64,000 nt of DNA from Amylostereum areolatum (taxonomy: Eukaryota; Basidiomycota; Agaricomycetes; Russulales; Stereaceae). This document shows, piece after piece, positions 37,418 through 47,688 of this stretch. How positions within the stretch are numbered: the first letter of the stretch is position 1; each line of letters begins with the position of its first letter. Position numbers and translations under genes: made by a program. The notes below the pieces were generated by a model. That model saw only the letters and a program-made list of their open reading frames with translations, had not been told where the DNA came from and searched no databases. The DNA is taken from NCBI GenBank assembly GCA_012932865.1, contig SAXG01000017.1, positions 744,001 to 808,000 of the forward strand. The letters are read 5' to 3'.

Positions 37418-37837
37418 TGTCACGGATCGCTCCATTTCTCTCTTCGTTTGCAGACCTCGTACACGCGACGTGTCACGGCACATGACTTTCCCTTGCATCA
37501 CATGCTTCAACGACGTCATTGCCCGGACTTCCGAGCGGGGTTCCGCATCCTTATCTATGACATCACTGCTCCGGACCTTCGTCCTCCACCCCATGACTCC
37601 TTTCCTATTGTTCCCCCCGCTCGCACCGCTATCGCATCGCATCGCACCATCGTTCCCACTTGTATATAAGGACAGTGTTTCTCTTCCCTTTTCCCTAGAC
37701 TGTCCATCTCGTCATACGGTACTGTAGCGCACGTTGCACTACCCTAGACCCCGACACTCTCGAATCTATTTTCTTCTCGCTCCTCTCATCGTCGCGACTT
37801 AGGCGGTTCATCGGTCTCATAAACTGCGTTTCTGACA
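37418..37837 (+). repeat. 5' LTR of chromovirus A
   Basis: TGTCAC...CTGACA. A TATA box (TATATAAGG) at about 37663 marks the likely U3/R boundary. After the TATA there is no ATG up to the LTR end. Confidence 0.95.
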
Positions 37838-38720
37838 CCTGGACAGTCTACCCCTACGCCTACCTCGCACCCCTCTCTCCATCCACCTCTGCCGTCTCTA
37901 CGACGTTAAAAACTCCCACCACGGACCTCCCGAACGCACCGGTCTTCCTCCCGTTCAACGGAAAGCCGATCACCCCCCGCGACGACGCACCACTCCCCTA
38001 CCCTTGGTCCGACGCCGTCACCGTCAACTGCCTCGTCCCCGTACAGAACCTCTGCAAGAAAGATCCCTGGACCGCGCACGGTCTCAACTTCCGCATCTTC
38101 GAGTGGAGGTGGCACAAGGATCACGGTACTGTCGTCCTCGCCCTATACGTCCGGATCACTACGTGCATCAACGTAGATCTCGAACGCCTTGAATTCACCC
38201 TCCACGCCCCCACCTACCACACATACCTCATCCAAGACGCCCCCAACCCGATCCTCCAAACCAGTTTCACCTCCGTCTCCCAGTTTAACCGTCGGACCCC
38301 CGAATCCACCCCGCCACCAGTCCTCCATCCCACCATCAAGGGTAAGACCCTTCGTCGCCGCCACCACGAACATAAGATCCGCCAGGCAGTAAAAGCCGGC
38401 TACCTCACCAAGAAACTCCTCGGCCGTCGCCCCATCGCGGCGGACTTCTTCTAGACCATCATCACGTCCTCCACAGCCCCTCGTCCCCCCACCCCGAACC
38501 TTCCCCCAGGCGTCTTTCGAGACTACTGTCCCGAAGAATACTATATCCTCACCTCGCAGCAGACTAAGGAATCCGTACGTTGGCTACACGACGAACCAAA
38601 CCGGCAACGTCGAGACTGGTACTTCGACGACCGCGACGAACAACCCTACGTCGAAGAATCGGATTTTGCCACCGCTGCGGACGTTCTACAGCGCTTCCTG
38701 AACCCCCCTCCGACCAACTC
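37838..38720 (+). other. 5' open region of chromovirus A lacking ATG (extra gag domain)
   Basis: Frame 1 is open from the LTR end to a single TAG at 38452-38454, then open again to the C-rich tract at about 38702-38735. It encodes LCKKDPWTAHGLNFRIFEW and, after the stop, DWYFDDRDEQPYVEESDF. Counterparts occur in element B (SKDPWAWHNWKVAL; WYFANESQDDLTEADF). No ATG occurs between the LTR and 39047. It may be an N-terminal gag domain reached by non-AUG initiation, or a relic. Confidence 0.5.
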
Positions 38721-39046
38721 GCCCCCACCCCCGTCGACGTACTGTAATCGAAGTCCCAGAAGGGATCAACCACAACGACACAACTGGGAAGTGGTACGCC
38801 TATAGACGGAACAAGAACGGAACCCCAGGACGATCAGTAGTTGAGTGGCAGCCCACTTCGTTCAGTCCCGTCCAAGATCACTGGTCGTGGCATCATAACC
38901 AGCAATTCCTCACCCCCGCCGACTTCCTTGTCGCAAAACAAGTTGAGGACGAAGTTGAAGAAGCAGAAGAACGCCGACGAGAAACTCTACGCCGCCTTGA
39001 TCAAGAACTCGCCCAATCCCTCACCGTCCCCCTCCCCTTCGACAAG

Positions 39047-40072
39047 ATGTCCGATGCCGAATCCAAACCTGCCGTCTCCAAGCGGGAGATCGGCCCCAAG
39101 CCAAAGCCATTCAAAGGCGATAGACGCGACACCCTCCGGTTCTCCCTCGAGCTCCGCATGTTCCTGCGCGTTAACAAGGATGTTTATGCCACAGATGACG
39201 CCAAGATGATGCTCCTCCTCAGCCTGATGGAGGACGACACGGCGAAAGCCTGGGCCACGCATCGCCGCATGGAACTCTTCGCCGACGAAGACGAGAAGGA
39301 AGACGCCGACACCCTCGACCCCACGCCCCCCACACTCCACTATAGCTCCTACAAAGAGCTCTTCGAGAGGTTTGGCAAAGACTTCGTGCCCGTCGATCCG
39401 AAGATAGAGGCTCAGCGTAAGATCAACGAGCTCGCAATGACCACCCGGGACGTCACTGACTTTATCACCGAGTTTGAGATGCTGGCAACCATGTCAGCGT
39501 ACGACGACGAGGCGCTAATCCACTTTTTCAAGAAAGGACTTCAGCGTGACCTCGGCAAGCAGGTGGCCCGGTCGTACCCGTTCCCCACCAAGCTCGCGGA
39601 GTGGAAGGAGCGCGCCCGCCGCATCAACCACCAGTGGCTCGAAGAGAACCCAGAGAGGAAGAGCAGTCAGTCCAAGGGGGCTGTCGCGCTCACCTCGAAC
39701 GGTTCGACCAACGACTCCTCGTCGCGCCGAGTCGGCGCCTTCACCAACACCTCGACCCGCCCTGCAAAGCTGACGGACGACGAGCGCGCAAAGATGATGC
39801 GCGAAGGCAAGTGCTTCATGTGTCGACAAGCCGGTCACGTCTCTCGCGACTGCCCCAACCGCGACTCGAGCGCGCGACGGGTGGGCGCAGTAGAGACTGG
39901 GTCCAAGGCCCCTCCCCTGCCGACGAACACGGCTCCGTCCACTGCGAAAGCAGCTCCCGACCCATCCAAAACCATCGCGGCGATCACTCGCCAGCTGAAG
40001 GATCTGGACGCGGAAGGCAAGGAGCAGGCAGTAGCGCTGTTGAAGGACATCCTGGAATCGCAGGATTTTTGA
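39047..40072 (+). CDS. Gag polyprotein of chromovirus A
   Basis: 341 aa from the ATG 39047, the first AUG downstream of the LTR TATA box. Core: FSLELRMFLRVNKDVY, ELFERFGKDFVPVDPK and DFITEFEMLATMSAYDDE, the gag capsid pattern of Ty3/gypsy elements. A CCHC zinc knuckle CFMCRQAGHVSRDC binds RNA. The frame is also open upstream to about 38702 without an ATG. It ends GAT TTT TGA, where a -1 shift on the T run would lead directly into pol. Confidence 0.92.
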   Translation: MSDAESKPAVSKREIGPKPKPFKGDRRDTLRFSLELRMFLRVNKDVYATDDAKMMLLLSLMEDDTAKAWATHRRMELFADEDEKEDADTLDPTPPTLHYSSYKELFERFGKDFVPVDPKIEAQRKINELAMTTRDVTDFITEFEMLATMSAYDDEALIHFFKKGLQRDLGKQVARSYPFPTKLAEWKERARRINHQWLEENPERKSSQSKGAVALTSNGSTNDSSSRRVGAFTNTSTRPAKLTDDERAKMMREGKCFMCRQAGHVSRDCPNRDSSARRVGAVETGSKAPPLPTNTAPSTAKAAPDPSKTIAAITRQLKDLDAEGKEQAVALLKDILESQDF

Positions 40073-43000
40073 AACGCCCCCCAGTCGCGTCGTCTGGTGG
40101 AGGCAAAGGACTTTTGGTATCATCGTCGAATCGTTTCGCTGTATTATCATCCATGCATACCTGTGAGCAATCGTATCCCCCGTGTTTGTATCTGTCTACT
40201 GTCACCAAGAACAGGCAAACACCATCGATCACGCTCAAAGTCAAGCTGATCGGACGAGTTACCAAAAGAGAAATCGACGCAGACGCGCTGCTTGATAGCG
40301 GCGCAGAAGGAATTATCCTGAACCAAAGCTTCGTTGAACGCAAGAAGCTCACCACAAGAAAACTAGAAAACCCGTTCCCCGTGCGTAATGTGGATGGCAC
40401 CGAGAACGTCATGGGCTGGGTACGCGACACAACGACCCAGCGGATCCGGATATACTCGCAAGATTCAAGGGCGTACCATGAGGAAGAAGCTGAGTTCTTC
40501 ATCACCGACATCGGCGATCATGACATGATCCTTGGAACAGACTGGCTCGACGAGCACAATCCCACCATAGACTGGCAACGAGACCGTGTTGACATGCTCC
40601 GCTGCCCTCCCTCGTGCACTCTGTCCAAACCTCCTGTGACGAACCTCGCAACCAAGCCACGGAAACCATCATCGGTCCAATCACAGCGTAAGGTTGAAGC
40701 AGGTAAAACCCCGAGGACACCTCTCGTCGTGGACGATCCCTTCCCAGAGCCGGCATATGTGTCCTGGACCCCAGTCCCCACTTATGTTATTCCTGCACAC
40801 AGAGTCAAAGGTGTTCGCGTCCGCACGGTCCATCGCTCCCCTCTACCCGCACGACTCTTCACTGAAGACGACGACGAGCGGCCCATGGTATTCCGAGACT
40901 GGGAGATCAATGGACTACGCCGCGCCGGAATCCTCCCTGAAACCGATGGTCCTAATCCAGATGCAGTACCCATCCGCGCGGGCTTTACAAAAGCGCAGGA
41001 GCTTGCAGAGCATTCGAAAGAGAACGCACGCCCGCAAACCTTTGAAGACTTAGTCCCCCCGCCGTACCGCGACTTTGCGCCTGTATTCGACAAGAAAACC
41101 TCCGAGCGACTTCCTGACCGACGACCATGGGACCATGCTATCGACATGAAAGACGGCTTTGAACCCAAACCGTGCAAGATCTACCCCCTCTCACCTTCCG
41201 AGCAGATCGAACTCGACACCTTCCTCGACGACCACCTGAAGAAGGGCTATATCCGCCCATCGAAGTCACCTCAGGCGAGTCCGTTCTTCTTTGTGAAGAA
41301 AAAGGATGGAAAGCTGCGTCCTGTACAGGACTATCGAGAATTAAACAAGGGCACTGTCAAGAATGAATACCCCTTGCCACTGATCTCTGAAATTGTCGAC
41401 CGCCTCAAAGGTGCAAAAATCTTCTCCAAGATGGATGTTCGCTGGGGCTACAACAATGTCCGCATCAAGGAAGGCGACGAGTGGAAGGCTGCGTTCAAGA
41501 CGAATCACGGTCTCTTCGAACCTACGGTGATGTTCTTTGGGCTTATGAACTCCCCTGCAACATTTCAGGCAATGATGAATGAACTGTTCAAGGATCTCAT
41601 CGACTCGGGCAAGGTCATCATCTACATGGACGACATCTTGGTGTTCACTCGCACCATGGACGAACACCGTGCCATAGTGCGGCAGGTTCTGCAGCGTTTG
41701 CAAGACAACGACCTCTTCCTCAAACCGGAGAAATGCGTCTTTGAGCAAGACTCTGTCGAATACCTCGGACTCATCATCTCGCACGACAAGATCGCTATGG
41801 ACCCCGTCAAGGTAGCAGGTATTCAGGACTGGCCGACACCACGAACGGTCAAAGATGTGCAATCCTTCCTCGGCTTTGGCAACTTCTACCGACGTTTCAT
41901 CAAGGACTTCTCCAAGGTTGCACGGCCCCTATTTGATCTGACAAAGAAGGACTGCACATGGGACTGGTCGACGGACTGCCAAACTGCGTTTGACGCACTG
42001 AAAGCTGCGTTTACTTCCTCCCCCGTCTTAGTCATGCCTGACCCAAAGAAGCCTTACCTCGTTGAAGTCGATGCCTCGGACTTTGCTACTGGAGGTATAC
42101 TCTCGCAGAAAGGCGACGACGGTCACTGGCATCCAGTGGCGTATCTGTCCAAGGCCCTATCGGAACCGGAACGGAACTACGACATCTACGACAAGGAGCT
42201 GCTTGCGATCATCCGTGCGCTTGAAGCCTGGCGCCACTACCTCGAAGGCGCCCCCGACACCGTCGAAATCTGGACAGATCACAAGAACCTGGAGCACTTC
42301 AAGACGACACAGAAGCTGAGCCGCCGACAGGCACGTTGGGCTCTATTCCTCACCCGATTTGACTTCTCGCTCGTTCATAAACCAGGAATTTCCCACCGCC
42401 CAGATCCAATGTCTCGACGACCCGATCACAAGGATGGTGTTGAAAACGACAACAAGGAACGCGTATTGCTTGACCCCAAGTACTTCCAAGTACGCGCGAC
42501 AAGGCCAGGAGCAGTAACCTCCCTCGGTGATGTCGAACTCCGACGACGCATCCGCGACTGCAAAACCAAGGACATCGAGGTCGTTCAAGCCCTGGACGCC
42601 ATCTTACGAAACGGACCACGTACACTCGTCAAGAACCTTCAAGAGTGGAACTACGAAGAAGGCCTGGTCCTGTTTAGAGGAAAGGTATACGTCCCTGCGG
42701 ATGACGAGTTGCGACGCGACATTGTCAAAATGTACCATGAATCGCCCCTGGCTGGACACCCCGGTCGCTTCAAGACTTACGAGCTTGTGAGTCGTGAATA
42801 TTGGTGGCCTGGCATGTCTGTCTTTGTCCGCGACTTTGTAGCAGGATGCGCAACCTGCCAGTCGACGAAGACACAGAGCAGCCGACCCCACGTCGACATG
42901 ATCCCAAACGAAGTACCCGATCGACCATTTGGCGTCATCTCCACCGACTTCATCGTTGAACTCCCTGACTGCGAAGGCTATAACGCCGTCAATGTCGTGG

Positions 43001-44160
43001 TCGATCGCCTCACCAAGATGGTGGTTACCACCCCATGTACAACGAAGATCACCAGCGATGGCACGGCCGACATTCTCTTCGATAAGGTATACCGACACTA
43101 CGGCTTAGCAGACAAGATCATCTCGGATCGTGGACCCCAATTTGCTGGACAGGTGATGCGTACACTCAACGAGAAGCTCGGGATCAAGTCCGCCCTCAGC
43201 ACAGCGTATCACCCACAGACAGACGGCCAAACCGAACACGAGAACCAGAACCTCGAGCAGTTTCTGCGAGTATTCTGCAACTACCGTCAAGACGACTGGG
43301 TGAAGTGGTTGCCCTTCTTCGAGTTTTCTCACAACTCTCGCACCCATGCAGCTACTGGAAAGGCTCCCTTTGAAGTCCTCTACGGCTTCCTCCCCAGGAT
43401 GTACCCGTCCGTAAACCCGTCCTCAAAGGTCCCTGCAGTTGAAGAACGCCTCCGTCAACTTGAAGAAGTCCGACAAGAGATCAAAGCCAGCCTTGCCCTC
43501 GCATCTGACTTAATGAAGCACTACAATGGTGACACGATCAGCAAATCGACACTGTTCGCCGTTGGAGACAAGGTCTGGCTCGAAGGCAAAAACCTGAAGA
43601 CGACGAGGCCGAAAGCTAAGCTTGCTGCCAAACGATTTGGACCCTTCGAGATCGTTGACGTCATTAGCCCAGTGAATTACCGCCTGAAGCTGCCGAAGAC
43701 GTGGAGAATCCACCCAGTCTTCCATGCTTCGCTGCTCACCGCATACAAGGAGACAACGGCACATGGTCCAAACTATGAACAACCGCCGCCTGACCTCGTT
43801 GATGACGAAGAAGAATATGACGTTGAAGACATCATCGACTCGAAGCCGACCCGCAACAAGAAAGGCATACAATACCTCGTCAAGTGGGTAGGCTATCCTG
43901 ACTCCGAGAATACCTGGCTCCCTCGCTCCTCGCTCTCAAAGGTCACCAACATGATCGACGCCTTCCACAAACGCCATCCAAACGCACCCCGCCCTGTGCG
44001 TTCCCTCGGCGTCTCCTTTGACGATTTTCTCGCATCTACCCTTGCAGATGACATCGCGCTCCAGGCGAAAGCGCGTCTTAAAGGGGGGGTAATGTCACGG
44101 ATCGCTCCATTTCTCTCTTCGTTTGCAGACCTCGTACACGCGACGTGTCACGGCACATGA
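40066..44160 (+). CDS. Pol polyprotein of chromovirus A (PR-RT-RH-IN-chromodomain)
   Basis: Reads in the -1 frame relative to gag; the frame is open from 39601. Protease ALLDSGAEGIIL; reverse transcriptase with MDVRWGYNNVRI and YMDDILVF; RNase H VEVDASDFATGGIL; integrase HHCC (HESPLAGHPGRFKTYE with CATC), then STDFIVELP, SDRGPQF and the E in a TEHENQNLEQF block; C-terminal chromodomain EYDVEDIIDSKPTR with YLVKWVGYPDSENTWLP, which targets integration to marked chromatin in chromoviruses. All catalytic residues look intact. The stop lies 68 bp inside the 3' LTR. Confidence 0.95.
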   Translation, partial: FLKRPPVASSGGGKGLLVSSSNRFAVLSSMHTCEQSYPPCLYLSTVTKNRQTPSITLKVKLIGRVTKREIDADALLDSGAEGIILNQSFVERKKLTTRKLENPFPVRNVDGTENVMGWVRDTTTQRIRIYSQDSRAYHEEEAEFFITDIGDHDMILGTDWLDEHNPTIDWQRDRVDMLRCPPSCTLSKPPVTNLATKPRKPSSVQSQRKVEAGKTPRTPLVVDDPFPEPAYVSWTPVPTYVIPAHRVKGVRVRTVHRSPLPARLFTEDDDERPMVFRDWEINGLRRAGILPETDGPNPDAVPIRAGFTKAQELAEHSKENARPQTFEDLVPPPYRDFAPVFDKKTSERLPDRRPWDHAIDMKDGFEPKPCKIYPLSPSEQIELDTFLDDHLKKGYIRPSKSPQASPFFFVKKKDGKLRPVQDYRELNKGTVKNEYPLPLISEIVDRLKGAKIFSKMDVRWGYNNVRIKEGDEWKAAFKTNHGLFEPTVMFFGLMNSPATFQAMMNELFKDLIDSGKVIIYMDDILVFTRTMDEHRAIVRQVLQRLQDNDLFLKPEKCVFEQDSVEYLGLIISHDKIAMDPVKVAGIQDWPTPRTVKDVQSFLGFGNFYRRFIKDFSKVARPLFDLTKKDCTWDWSTDCQTAFDALKAAFTSSPVLVMPDPKKPYLVEVDASDFATGGILSQKGDDGHWHPVAYLSKALSEPERNYDIYDKELLAIIRALEAWRHYLEGAPDTVEIWTDHKNLEHFKTTQKLSRRQARWALFLTRFDFSLVHKPGISHRPDPMSRRPDHKDGVENDNKERVLLDPKYFQVRATRPGAVTSLGDVELRRRIRDCKTKDIEVVQALDAILRNGPRTLVKNLQEWNYEEGLVLFRGKVYVPADDELRRDIVKMYHESPLAGHPGRFKTYELVSREYWWPGMSVFVRDFVAGCATCQSTKTQSSRPHVDMIPNEVPDRPFGVISTDFIVELPDCEGYNAVNVVVDRLTKMVVTTPCTTKITSDGTADILFDKVYRHYGLADKIISDRGPQFAGQVMRTLNEKLGIKSALSTAYHPQTDGQTEHENQNLEQFLRVFCNYRQDDWVKWLPFFEFSHNSRTHAATGKAPFEVLYGFLPRMYPSVNPSSKVPAVEERLRQLEEVRQEIKASLALASDLMKHYNGDTISKSTLFAVGDKVWLEGKNLKTTRPKAKLAAKRFGPFEIVDVISPVNYRLKLPKTWRIHPVFHASLLTAYKETTAHGPNYEQPPPDLVDDEEEYDVEDIIDSKPTRNKKGIQYLVKWVGYPDSENTWLPRSSLSKVTNMIDAFHKRHPNAPRPVRSLGVSFDDFLASTLADDIALQAKARLKGGVMSRIAPFLSSFADLVHATCHGT

Positions 44161-44512
44161 CTTTCCCTTGCATCACATGCTTCAACGACGTCATTGCCCG
44201 GACTTCTGAGCGGGGTTCCGCATCCTTATCTATGACATCACTGCTCCGGACCTTCGTCCTCCACCCCATGACTCCTTTCCTATTGTTCCCCCCGCTCGCA
44301 CCGCTATCGCATCGCATCGCACCATCGTTCCCACTTGTATATAAGGACAGTGTTTCTCTTCCCTTTTCCCTAGACTGTCCATCTCGTCATACGGTACTGT
44401 AGCGCACGTTGCACTACCCTAGACCCCGACACTCTCGAATCTATTTTCTTCTCGCTCCTCTCATCGTCGCGACTTAGGCGGTTCATCGGTCTCATAAACT
44501 GCGTTTCTGACA
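44093..44512 (+). repeat. 3' LTR of chromovirus A
   Basis: Matches the 5' LTR over 420 bp with one visible difference at about 44206. The pol stop codon falls inside it. Confidence 0.95.
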
Positions 44513-46237
44513 GGGAGGGCGTTTACCAAGGGGGGAGGCAGCGGCAGCAGGGCTGGACAGATTTGAGGTGGGCAATCGGAGGATGTCTCTGAGAGAGGAT
44601 TTGGGTTGCACACGGCCTTGAGGATCGAGGTCGAGCTGAGTAAAGCTGCCTTCCAGGACCCACTTCCACTGCTGGGCAGTCCATTTATGCGCCCCTCCTT
44701 CTTGTTGTCCCGTGACCGTGAAAAGAACCCACTCGCGCACGCGCAACCAGTTGTGGATCCAACTCATGTCGTCCTGGCGTATGCGCATGAAGAGGGAGGG
44801 GGGAGGAAGGGCGTATGTGGACGCCCGCTGAAGCTTGGGGTTCTTGAGCGCCGGGATGGAAAGCCATGCGTCCTGCCACACGCGGTCCAGCACGGGCGCC
44901 CATTGCGGTTGGTCTGGAAGCTCGGGACGGAAGGTACGCCGTCCTGGGGTCGCAATCGGAGGTGTCGTGGGGGCAGTCTCGGTGGACGAGGAGGCGGTGG
45001 GTGCTGGCGCCTCAGATACCTCTTCTATGGCGGGGCGAGAGGGGGCAACGGAGGGGAGGTTGGCCAAACTGTGTCGACGAAGCTGATCACGAAGGGACGC
45101 TATGGAGAAGTCGAGGTTGACGCTGCCCAGCCAGGTCGGCGCGTGCACGGAGATCTCACCGATGACGGTCGTGCGGGCGGTGCTGAATACGGTCGCCGCT
45201 TTCCAGGGTTGGGCCAAGGGCGAGGCGGTGAACTTGGTGGCCGTGGTGAGCGTGTCTCGGGGTCTGACCCACCAAACAGGAATCCCAAGGGAGTACAGGC
45301 GCTCGACGACGGAAAGCTGCGACGTGATGGCGCCGCGGAGGGAATACGTGGGATAGCAGGGCAGGGAGGGCTCGTGCATGCTGTCGTGCTCCCACACGGG
45401 CTTCAGGTAGCGTTGGTAATCCGCCCATGCTACGATGTCGATGAGGAGGCGCTGGATCTCCCGGAACCACATGATGGCATCGACGAGTGAGAGCAAGCCG
45501 TCCAATAGCTTGTTCACCGTGCGACTCACGCGAACGATTTGTTGATAAACATAGCGGCGAGAGGGGTCGTCTGATTGTGGATAGAGGGCCTGCGCATACT
45601 GAAGTGCCCACAATGACTTGTCGGAGACCATGGAGTCGATTTTTGTTGAGAGCGCCTTGTCGACGCGGCCGAGAGGTCCGGCGGCGGTGTCTAGGACCTT
45701 TGCCCACCATTGAGGCATGAAATCGCAGAACAAGAAGTCGACGTCTTCCTCGAAATTGATGTGGGAGGCGAAGGGCTTGCGATAAGTGGGGGTGGGGGTG
45801 GGGGTGAGGGGAAGGGGCGCGCGGGGGTGAGCCTGGTGGGGAATGCCATGGCGCACTGCAGGATGCAAAGGTGCGACAACCAAGTGGGGCTCTTTGATAT
45901 CACATATCTGGGGCCATTTGGTGTACTCGTGAACGCCAAGCATGCCATCGCTGAAGTATGTGAAGATGTCCCCGGGGGCATGCCACGGCAGCTCGGGGAG
46001 CCAGAACACGTTGGGCGAGGTGATGTAGAACAGACCGCGGGAGTGGGGCGCCTCGCCGATCATGAAGCAATTGGTCGCTTGGAAGCGAACCTTCGCGGGA
46101 TCGAACTTGGGGAACGACTCGGATTGCAAAACGGTGAGGTTGGCGAGGTTCAGGGGCTCGGGCGGGGAGAGGTTCAGGGACTGGGCCTCACTGAGGAGGG
46201 CTTCAGCGACGGTGACATCGAGCGAGCAAAAAGACAT

Positions 46238-47688
46238 ACATGGACGGGTCAGAGGTGCTGCCGAATGCTGGCTGGGGATTTGTGGTCGACGTGGCTGCAG
46301 AGTGCGAGGACATGGTATCGATGTTGAGGGCTGGGAGCGTGGTACGAGTCGGACAATGAGCGAGGTTGGCCGGAGATCATATGGGTATGGATATACGCAC
46401 AGAATCCGTGAAGGTGATCTGATATTTGGTGGGAAGGACGGGAGGAGGCAGGCCGGAGAGCGGGGGAGCTGTACAGGAGGAAAGAGATCATTTTCTGCGC
46501 GAGCAGAAGGGGGCGAGGGGTCGGGGGTCGGGGGGAGAGTGTGATATACGCACAAGAAGGGCCCGGGGGAGGCCTGGAAAAGGCGGCAGGAGTGTCCAGG
46601 TCGAGGATGTGCCACCACATGAACGCGCCACTGCTAAAAGCAGTAGATTGCAGTCTGAGTTTCTGCGCGAGCAGAAGGTGCACAAAGGTCCCGGGCAGGA
46701 GAGCAGGAGGGGGATATGGTTGTAGGAACCGCGTGGGGGACTGTGGAACGTCTGTGGGTAAGGGCGTAATTGCCAAAGGGGACGCCCAAGGCGACGCGCG
46801 TGGGTTGGAATTATGGGTCAGAGCTTTTGGCGCTCAAAACAGTGCACGGTGGTCTGCATTTGAATTAATTAGGTTTTAGATATCATTAAGTAATACCCCG
46901 GATCAGTACCTGTTAGGACGGTCACGACGGCAGGACACGAGGGGTATGCGGTTGGTTCGCGTATCAAACCGGAAGTCGCGACAAAGGGGGGGGGGAGACG
47001 GGACCAAGACCGTCGCATACAATACAGACAATATAGACTGGCTGTCATGGTGTTGTCTGTTCATTTCCCCGGGTGCGCCCGTCCTCCAATCCTCAAGGCC
47101 GTGCCCGGCCTGTTTTCAAGTCGGCTCGTCTTTTCTGCCTTTGTGCAGAAGCTTGTCAGGTTCGCACTCCGTCTTTGTCACGGGTGTCCTGACTCGACCG
47201 TCCGATTCCAGGGCCCAACAATGGGCTTTCTCTCATGGACGCGCGGATGCCAAATATCGGCGGACGATCTGGTGCGTGGAGATTTACCTTAGTGCACTTG
47301 GATCTCATCGGAAAGTGCGCAAAGGCAATGACATCACATTTTCATTGCTCACGGAGGCTAGCAAAACGTGTAGGGCGGAGGTGAGGAAGGTGGAGGGCTA
47401 CGTTGGAGGATTGGGAGGTAAGTACTTAAGTAACGAGGTCTGGAATTTGGGGCAGGCTGACCAAATACCTTTTAGACGGAAAGCGGCGGGGTCAGGGGGG
47501 ATCGTTTGAGGTTATGTTGGGGGTGCGTGGAGTAGTGTCAAATAGTGAGACATTAGCAACGCGAGACGCGCGTCTGGAAAGTGGACCTGGCTATGGATGT
47601 GCAATTCAAATGATGAGGTTGAGGTGATCTTGTGAAGTGCCGTCGCCGTTAAGTATCAACGCCGTGGGGCCTAGATGCGCTGACTCTC
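46238..47688. other. Spacer between divergent cargo gene and KDZ transposase
   Basis: This is the likely shared promoter region. It contains a repeated word TTCTGCGCGAGCAGAAGG at 46493 and 46659 (itself an inverted repeat). A 187-codon frame at 46946-47509 has no recognisable content and I do not accept it as a gene. Confidence 0.5.

Larger units (their letters stand above)
37418..44512 (+). mobile_element. Complete Ty3/gypsy chromovirus, family A
   Basis: 7,095 bp with 420-bp LTRs and a perfect 5-bp target duplication GGGAG (37413-37417 and 44513-44517). The LTRs differ at one visible base (a C/T in CTTC[C/T]GAG), so the insertion is recent. Layout: 5' LTR, an ATG-free 5' open region, gag, pol (protease, RT, RNase H, integrase, chromodomain), a purine tract AAAGGGGGGG at about 44081 and the 3' LTR. 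The coding frames of gag and pol are unbroken, so it may be active. It inserted into the gene at 36765-46237. Confidence 0.96.
36765..46237 (-). pseudogene. Large unrecognised cargo gene split by the chromovirus
   Basis: The two halves are 46237-44518 and 37417-36765. With one copy of the 5-bp duplication kept, the halves join to a continuous frame of 2373 nt (790 aa) without introns, which shows the gene was intact before insertion. The start is the ATG at 46237 (MSFCSLDVTVAEALLSE); the frame extends farther upstream but is Pro-rich there and less credible. Content: RFQATNCFMIGEAPHSRGLF, CDFMPQWWAKVLDTAAG, WFREIQRLLIDIVAWADYQ, WTAQQWKWVLEGSF, then after the junction a basic stretch and HVYFGVTGGFAPYSREAV. 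It looks like a globular, Trp-rich protein. I cannot assign a function. Confidence 0.6.

Noticed and set aside
39601..40065. N-terminal part of the 1519-codon pol frame overlapping gag
   Set aside because: It is out-of-frame translation of gag (zinc-knuckle region) and merely happens to be open; real pol sequence begins at the end of gag.
46946..47509. 187-codon + strand frame between the split cargo gene and the KDZ transposase
   Set aside because: No recognisable motif, no splice or promoter support, and it lies in the probable divergent promoter region.
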